From Branchinecta lynchi (Eukaryota > Arthropoda > Branchiopoda > Anostraca > Branchinectidae), in assembly GCA_023053575.1 (NCBI GenBank), contig JAKZAP010000012.1, forward strand, positions 8,866,230 to 8,930,229: a DNA stretch of 64,000 nt, written 5' to 3'. Below, piece after piece: positions 47,201 through 56,200 of this stretch. The notes below the pieces were generated by a model. The model saw only the letters and a program-made list of their open reading frames with translations. It had not been told where the DNA came from and did not search any database. Position 1 is the stretch's first letter, and each line of letters begins with the position of its first letter. A program made the translations under genes and the position numbers.

Positions 47201-50200
47201 ATTAAATCTACGGATGCATTGGTCATCGAACTAGCAGTAAGCAGTCGTAATAGAAAAAAACGTGTTTAACGAGAATAGAGCACTAGTCTATTCTCCTTAT
47301 TCACCTTATTACAGCGCGCCCCGAGGAAAAGAGGAATTTATAATACCTATTATACGAGGTAATACACCTTATAACACCTATTTGGACAATGCTTCAGAGG
47401 CTTTCAGGTAAAATCATGCGGACATAGCCTCGCACTACTGGCCGCCCGGATGCACGAATCAAATTAGTTGGCATTAGCAAATAGTCAACGTGAAGAACGG
47501 TTCCATGTTAACAGTGGTTGGACAAGGGGAAGTCGGTCCTAAGCCCTACCTTCTTCCGGAGATCCTCGGATGAGTATCCGTTTGCCAGTGGTGAGCCGTT
47601 TGCAGACCTGACCTCAGGGACAAATGAATACTGATAGTCATCTTTACCACCCCATTCCTTCAGGGCTTGGTCAGGTGCTATGTACTCCCCAAGCGTCTTC
47701 CTGTCTAAGAACTTGACGAGACTGATCGATTTCGGAGGCAGCCATCCTTTAATGACTTTCCAAACAGCTGTAATGAAAATAAAATATTACTAATAGCCAG
47801 AAACAAATAGGAGGTTTTCAAACAAATTGGAGGTTTCTTCTTTTTGCCTTCTTATTTTTACAAAGATGTTGCTATCAGTTATATTGCGTACGCTGACGAT
47901 GTGTTGCTGGTCAGTTGAAGTAATCTACAATTGAAAAAAATGTTAACATTCTTTCTTCAGAATCTTAAAAAATTGGTCTTGGCATTAATTTATCTCTGCT
48001 TTAATGCTTTATGTTCCAGTGAACCAGTGCCGCTGTCCGTGGGACCTATTTCGATTCCAGTAACCGATTCGTTAAAGTGGCTTGGCCTCAGTTTAAAAAA
48101 AAGGCTTTCCAAGACTTGTTCGGCTATTATTCAAGATACCTCTAGGTTGATTCGCATAGCATATGGTTGTTTATGTCCAAAAAAAGGTTGCTACAACCGG
48201 AAAGCACTTGGGCGAATATATAGCGCATTCTGCACTCCTTACATCTTGTATTGTTCCGGTGTTTATCACATTCTGCGAAAAAAAGACACTAAAGCTTTGA
48301 AGACCTGTTACTACAATCATTGTAAATTTTTGATGTACCTTCCTCGTTCCTGTCGCAACCACAAATTAGTTCAGAAGTTCGGCGTCCAAGATGTGATTCG
48401 CTCACTCGAGAAAACGTCGGCGTCTATACTATCTACATCTCGTCATCCTGGTCCTCGAGTACATGATGTTTTTCATGAATTTTTCATGCGCAGTTAGTAA
48501 TTAAGTCTAAATTTTTGTGTGTGTTAATATTATTACTTATCTTGTGTTATTTTGCGTTATTCCCTTTACTCCACTACCACATTCTGTATTTGGCGGGTTA
48601 TAAATAAAATATTTATAAATAGGAGGTGAGGGACTATCGAAGAGATGGTAGCAGGTTCACAATATAGCCTGAAGAGGACCCTTGCCAAGACGAGCCATAT
48701 CGCTGCTCGATGAAAAATTTGTACCCTGAGTAGTTGTCTGGTAGTGGTAGGAAACAGTTGCATCTGTTAGATATGTAGTGGTATGGGATGCTTTGATTTA
48801 ATGTGCCTCGGACTTCGCCAATCTTAAGCAGTAGAATCCAGTGGCATCCAGTCCTACTGTAGTATCATCCAATTCTGCCGTAGTAGCATGCAGTGGTTAC
48901 AGTTACTACTGTATGCTACTAAGACTTACAACTTCATATACCTAATTCTCGAAAAAGTTTTCATCGGGTGAACTAGAATGCCAGCTTACTGATCCATTTT
49001 GTGCTATCATACATGGTTTGCTATTAGCTTTGGACTCTCGAACCTGTATTTGAACAGTTGATAGTACTTTCGTTTTAAACAGCCTAGTTGTGCAATGTCG
49101 TTCATTAATTCTGAATCCGTAGGCCGAGATTTCGTATGCTATATCTATACCCACTAATGACACCTTACTAGTCTTTGCACTAGCCACGAGGTGAGCACGA
49201 GGTGAGGTGTCCTTTAAAGAACACCTCGCACTATTTGCTATTTACGTTCCAATATTCAAAACTATCTGAGTATTGCAAAGCTAGGCTCTGCTTTTAACAA
49301 ATTATTCACAGCATTGGCTGTTTCGAGCCTTTTCCAAGACCCATTGACTTATAGCAAAATCTCGGCAAAATTCAGACAACTGGTTTTACGCATCAGGCTA
49401 GCATGAGACGCGAACACTCGTCTGGAGCATAGTGCGCATGTAAACTACTGAATCGCGGCAAGTGCGAATATTTGTCGTGTGCCTTTAGCGGGTTCAGAAT
49501 GTAACACTGAAGTTTTGGGTCTCCACGTTTAAGAACTAATGAATGCTGTTACGGAAGTAGGTTGCGTTGGCATTATCAATCAATCAATCAATCAATCAAG
49601 TTTATGTACCAAAGGGCTTAAAGCTAGAAAAGGAATAAAATATTTCCCAAATACACGGATACGAAACAAATTAACTAATACACTTACAAAGTATGACCAG
49701 AAATAAATGATGGGATGAAACTATGTAAAAACTGGGCACAAGAATTAGCAGGATATGGAGGAAACTGACTGCCAGTGTTCCTCTCAGACCGACGCACGGA
49801 AGACCGGAGGTGAGGGGGGAATAGTCATTATAGATTTATAAGTACGGCAGGTCCTTTGGTTATTTGAATTACTGACATGATGCATCGCGTGTCTATACGG
49901 TCAATGATGGCTCCAGTAAAGTCCCTCTTTTTTAAAGTGTTTTAATTTTTGACAACCTGGGCTTATGGTGTGCAAATACATATATATCAACACTCAAGTT
50001 AATTAGAGCACGACAAGGTTTTCGCAACGTCCGACTCCGCTGGGCTTTGGTCGAACGAATGCTCCGTAATTGATACATATAATATACTATAACTAATTAA
50101 TTAGAGGAGCTTCATCTTAATTCCTAAAGGATACCTCGAGTATATAGTGTTTTTGCTCAGATGTTCTGAGATAGTTGACCGCTTTACAAAAGCTATGCTT

Positions 50201-53200
50201 ACAGGAAATTAAACGCAGCTTCGGCTGTTTTTAGCCTCTTTCCAATTCCCTTGGCTTGGACGGCAATCTTGGGAAAATTTGCATAACCGGTATCCGGACG
50301 AATAAGCTCCCCAGAAACAATGATCCGGAGCATGATCGGGAGCATGATATGTCACGGAAAGAGAACAAACGTGATAATCATTGTATTGCTAATAGAGGAG
50401 ATAGGATATACTTGTGAAGTGAACAACCTCGGCAACGAGAATCGATAGATAAATACTACTGAAGTAGAATCAATTACTATCATAAGTACGACGTGTCATT
50501 TTAGTATGCGTGACCCCAGCCCTAGCTACTAAGCCCATTTACGAACTTGACCCATATCTTTGATTCAGTTGGTCCAAGTGTTATCGGGCTTACATCCAGA
50601 CGGACTGACGTGCGTAATCTTCGGAAATAGCAGAAATGACCGGGTATTCAAATATTCTCAAGGACCAGCTGTTTCTAGGGTGATACTGCTAACAAATGTG
50701 CAGTTTCGAGCGTGTTCCATCCTACTTACCGTAGTTATTACGCATGACGTCAAGAATTCTGGCTTTTTGCCGTCAAGGCTGGGACGATTTTTTCCAATCA
50801 CGTTACAGAGATAGTTACTGTTGGTTACTACTTCGAGAAGGTTGGAAGGGTCAGTAACTTTTCACGAGGTTGGTACGAAAATGGTAACTAATAGTTACTA
50901 TTGTTAGCAGGGCGGAACACGCTCTTCACCACTGCAATTCCTTTAACGCATACGAAAGTACTGAAGGAAGAAAAAGCTTACACGAACCACCAAAAGAGAT
51001 TAGTAATTTTTTTGTTAGCAGGAAGAAAGTCTTGGGCAACTGCTGTGCAAAGTACGTACCATTTAGTAGCCAGGGCATTTCAAACATGATGAGGTAGTTT
51101 AACATAGCTGGGTAATAGTCTCGCAGAAGGGCGACCAAAAAGGCAGTAAAGTCCAAATCCATACTGGCAACGCCACAGTTGGTAAGCTCGATGAAGACGG
51201 TGACTTTATTTCCCTTTTCTTCCCTAAAAAAAAAGTCCTGGGATTAATCGCCACTGAAGATAATCAGAAATTCCTACTCGGTCACAACACAAATATTATC
51301 AGTTCACGCTAACCAACAAGGATTGCTCCAGAAGCGGGGGGGGGGGGCATACTTGCGTACCACAAACTTTTGAGTGCTTGTCGCGGACACATAAGTGTGT
51401 GTCACACACAGGTCCCAAAAGTTGATCCTCGTGGCAAAACCGTTTTGTCTGTTTTTTGGCGGTGATTCCAACATCCGAAAATAAAAATAAATCCAGACAA
51501 AATCTAAATAAACTGAACTTCAAGCTTACGTCCGTACCGTTCAGTTATATAAGAATCCTCAGTCTTATGTCTATCTGCTTGGTACTAGAGATAATCTTAT
51601 TATTTGGACTTTAATTTGCAGTTAAATTTGGATTTCCCGCGAATTCCGAGCCACAAAATCAAAAATCGCCTAGACAGTTCTTTGTCAAATTCGAGCCACT
51701 AAATCTTTGTTGGTCGCAGAAACACAAGTGTGGGTCACACAAACGACAGCGGAAACTCTTTCGAGCCACAAGTTTTTTTTTTTTTTTTTCAATAAATCAA
51801 ATTTAATCCAAATAGCTAAAAGCTAGAAGAGGAATACAAATTTACCAAATACACAGACACGAAACAAATTAACAAAATACACTTCCAAGATATGACCAGA
51901 AATAAATGATGGGATGAAACTACGTAAAAACTGGGCAGAAGAATTAGCAGGATATGGAGAAAACTGATTGCCAGTATTCCTCTCGAACCGGCGCACGTAA
52001 GACGGATTTAATTGTGTATGTTGCGGAAAAAACGACTTACGCATAACAACAAACAATAAGGGTAATACCTTTCTAAACGTTCGAACCAGTAGAGCAAAAA
52101 CTTCTTCAAATCCTCGGTTTTCTCATCTGTCCGAGTTTTGGGTTTTATGACAAAAACTCTGCAGCCATCTTTGTCTCTCCCACGAGGGAAGAAGCCACCT
52201 ACTCTCATAATCTTCTCGCCGAACACCTCTGGAGTTATCTCTGTAATGAAAATGGACTTTTTAGGAAGACAGACACAATGATAAGCCCTGTGATGTCCTG
52301 CCTCGTAATTCAAACATTTTTTAAGTACCGAATACACACAACTGCTTTTAAGCCTACGAATACGTTCTAGAAAGAACAAATCATCTGGTAGTACACAGTC
52401 AGCAGAAATATTTTCATAGCCTTTGGTTTGATCATCAGTACAGGGACAAATACAGAACCCTGAAGCTGCTACTCACAACTATGGTAGTCAGAATAAAGTT
52501 TACTTGCAAAAATCTCCATTATTATAAAAGGCTAACCATGTTGAGTCCCTAATATGTGTTTGTATTGTTTATTTTCTTTTTCTTATGAGATATTTTATGG
52601 TCTTTGTTTGTTTTGACGACTGTAAATTCCTCTGTAATTGCAAGGTTTGTTAATACTATAATATCTAAGTACCTATAGTGTTGTAACATATTTTTTTCTT
52701 TACAGGAAATTGAATGGATCAACTGACCAAGAAACAGGTCCGGATTGCGAATAGCCTAAAGAAAGAGGAGAAATCTGACTACTTATTTTGTGCCAAACAC
52801 GGATATTCTTCCTTTATCAGAGGCTTGAGTCCTCGACAAGCTCAGTGATACATTGAAGACAGTAAGAGACAGGCACTATAGGCCTCTGATGACTACAATG
52901 GCAGGTGCTGCCATTGGCAGCACCTAAATCTTTGGTGGCATGCAGTGAGAAGGCCAAATATCATGAAAAGTTTATCAAGGGGTTTCTCAATCTTTAATCA
53001 GTGTAAGAAGAGATTGTAGATGGTTACGGTTTGCCAATAATGGATGCTGTTTGCCAACAGCCCATAAAAGAGAAAACTGATCGACTTTTCTATGTGTATG
53101 TGTGCCAAACAAGTGACATCGCTCCTTTGTCACAGGCTAAAGTGTTAGACAAGCTAAGTGATTTGCTGCAAAAAAGCTCATGACTGCAATGTCAAAACCT

Positions 53201-56200
53201 GATTTTTGTGATTGTGTGTTGCATGAAACTTGTAGGAAAAAGTTTTTTCCACTTCTAAGTCCTCAGTCTTGTTAACTGGTGGGACTTCTGACACTTTGCA
53301 ACTTGGACATCAACACCAACTCCTAGTCCGATGGTCCAACAGTTAAGGTCTCAAAGTGTTGACTTTTCATATACTGACACTTCCTCTTTTACCTGAAAAA
53401 AGAATGTAAAGAGAGGCCAGAGTCTCAACTTCGCAGAGTTTCTGAAGCGTCAAGGAGCGTTAACATAGTAATTGAACATGCTTGTGCACTAACTGAGCGA
53501 GATATTCTTCTTGCTTCTGGATGCAGGGGTCGTCATCTTGTTGCAGAGAAGGCCAGGTATCTCGATAAATGCTTGAGGAACTTGTGATGGAAATTGAACA
53601 AAGTGTAAATGATGGTAGTGTGTACAAGACATCACAAATCAGAGAAAACTTTTCTGTCCTTTTAAAGCAGAGTGACAGCCATACTATGAAACGGCTGAAG
53701 AATTGCCTAAAAATGATCTCCGCATACATCTTTTGCCACGCAAAAAGGAGCTCATGTGGCTGCCACCCACCGACAGATCATTTTTTTGTTCACTGGCTGC
53801 GTGCATTTTTGCAATTTTCCGTGTAGACGCAAGCTCACGACCCAAGACCTGTCTCTTTCAACCCACTGGACTATGGATGGGCCGATGTGATACGTGGGGG
53901 AGCAAAATCAGTGGCAACAGATGGGCCATATTTTTCCAGACAGTGTGGTCGGTGTTTTTTGTGCCTGCAAGAAATCTTGCAGCAAAAATGCTCTTGTGCT
54001 GTAACCAAAAGATCTCGTGATTTACTGTGCGCATCCGGGGTGAAATGTGTCAATGTCATTGTAATAGACGAGGAAGAAGAGGATTTTGAAGCCTAACTCA
54101 TTTGTGATTAAATATGAAAGTTGACAGGACCAACTTTTGCAAATATGGTTTTAATAAATGTACTCTTTCACCGTAAATAAACATACCTAAATAAACTTTT
54201 CCATTGTTTCTGAAGGATAGTTATTAGTCAGAGTTGGAATCACCATAGCTGGTTAGCTGATATTAGTTTTAGATCCGCTTCAGAAAAATGAAACGGAACG
54301 CCAAGACATCCGAATTTGAGTGTTGGTGCGTAACATCTTTAGCACATGTCTGATCGCAGTATCCCGCCCAGATTCGAAATCAGCGTGGTCGATTTACCTA
54401 GAATCCATCGTCGGATCAGCTGCCCCCGACGGGAAAGCTACTTTTCACATTTTGAAACTTGGGCCCCAGACTAAGAGACCTTTGAGGTTGAAGGCTGGTT
54501 GAAGTAACTTCATATTTCGATCAAAAACGCAACTAGTGGTAGACAACCAATCAGCTGTAAAGGACGACTCATACGGTCCTCGCATTCTTCTGCAGAGTTG
54601 TACTGCGATACAGCTGTTTGTAGACGTAACAAATTATGATGTTCTCCGTAGCTCCTCCTCCGCTTGTTTGCATCGGGTAGGTTATCAGAATATATTCGAC
54701 TCCACATAGTTGTATACAAAGATATAGGAGATTTGATGTTGGTCCCAGGGAGTTGTTGTCAGAGGAGGAGTTAGCTCTTTATTGTGGTAGTTAAAACACT
54801 CTATGGAAAAAAATTAATAATAGTGCGGACATGCGCCACCGCTCTTACGGTAGTTCCTACTGTAATGATAGCTATTATGACTTATGATGCTCCCGATCAT
54901 CAGAAATCGTAACGATCGTAACAGTCTAAATTGATTGACATTTGAATGACACCGGATTTTGTGATTTTACTAGAGGAGTTAATTTTCTACGGCGATAATA
55001 ACAAGAACCGTAACGATCATAACTAATAATTAGTCTGGAACATACCTGTTTCCCAGTCATTAAGCGACAAATTTTTAAGTTCTTTATAATGTTTTTGTCT
55101 TTAGTTTTTGTTTCCTCTTTTCCGTTATCCATTTGTGTTGCAATAAAGTTATTTGATTGATGGTGTTTCATTACAGCTTACTTATTCATTCAGCAACTAC
55201 GACTTGTTAGTACTTTTTTCGGCCAAGCCGAGTTTTCTAGTCCAGCAGCGGAAACCTTATGAGAGCTTCAACATTCACCGACAACTTTTTCAAATGCTTC
55301 AAGATTATATTTATATTTTAAAAGTAGCCTACTAGGTGGGCCACAAGATCTATCTTGTGTTTTGGACTCCTTTTCTGTTGCTTGACTTTCCCATTTTTTT
55401 TCCATTGAGCGCACAGCTTTCAAAATATTTTGCGACAAGCATCAGCATCGGAGAGCGGGTAGTCTCGACAGAGTCGACAACAACCAACAAGAAAATTGCT
55501 AATTTCACGGGCAAATATTGGTATTTCCGAAAAACAATATTTCTCAACCGTTTATCGTGAAAAGATAATTTCTAGTAAGGGTTGTGCTTTGAGTAATGAG
55601 TTTTTCTCTTTTCGGCGAATAATAGAAGAACAACCAAGCACCAAGTTTCACCACATACACGGATGCGGTTTCATTAGATCTGGAGGTTCACCAACACCAT
55701 ATTTTATTTATTTCCCCCAGAACTGAGGAGTGCAAAATAATGTATAAACAGAACTATACCTAAACCATCTGGTCCATTCAATGATACATAAATACTATAA
55801 AACATTCACAAGATTTCGACAACTAAATTACAATTATTTACACACGGAAAGGAGACGTAAAATACGAGATACTGCTATTATAAATATGCAAAGCACCTGC
55901 TGTATCTGGCAACTTTGAACAACTCAAGATTCAAGACGCAAGTTAACTAGTGGGAGAATCTGCGTCCATTCGGAAGAATCATGTGGCACAGTTTCGGAAA
56001 AGTATAATATAGCACAGTTTCGGATTCGCTTCTGGTTAACTTGTACCTGGTTGGCTTTTCTTGCCGATTTTACTTCTTGGCTCACACTGCACACAACGTG
56101 ATTAATTTTTTCCTGACTGAACAGCAGCTTTGAAAATCGTATTTTGTGAAATCTTCGTAACTTTATTTTTAATTTAGCCTATAGGCTAATAAGAATATGT

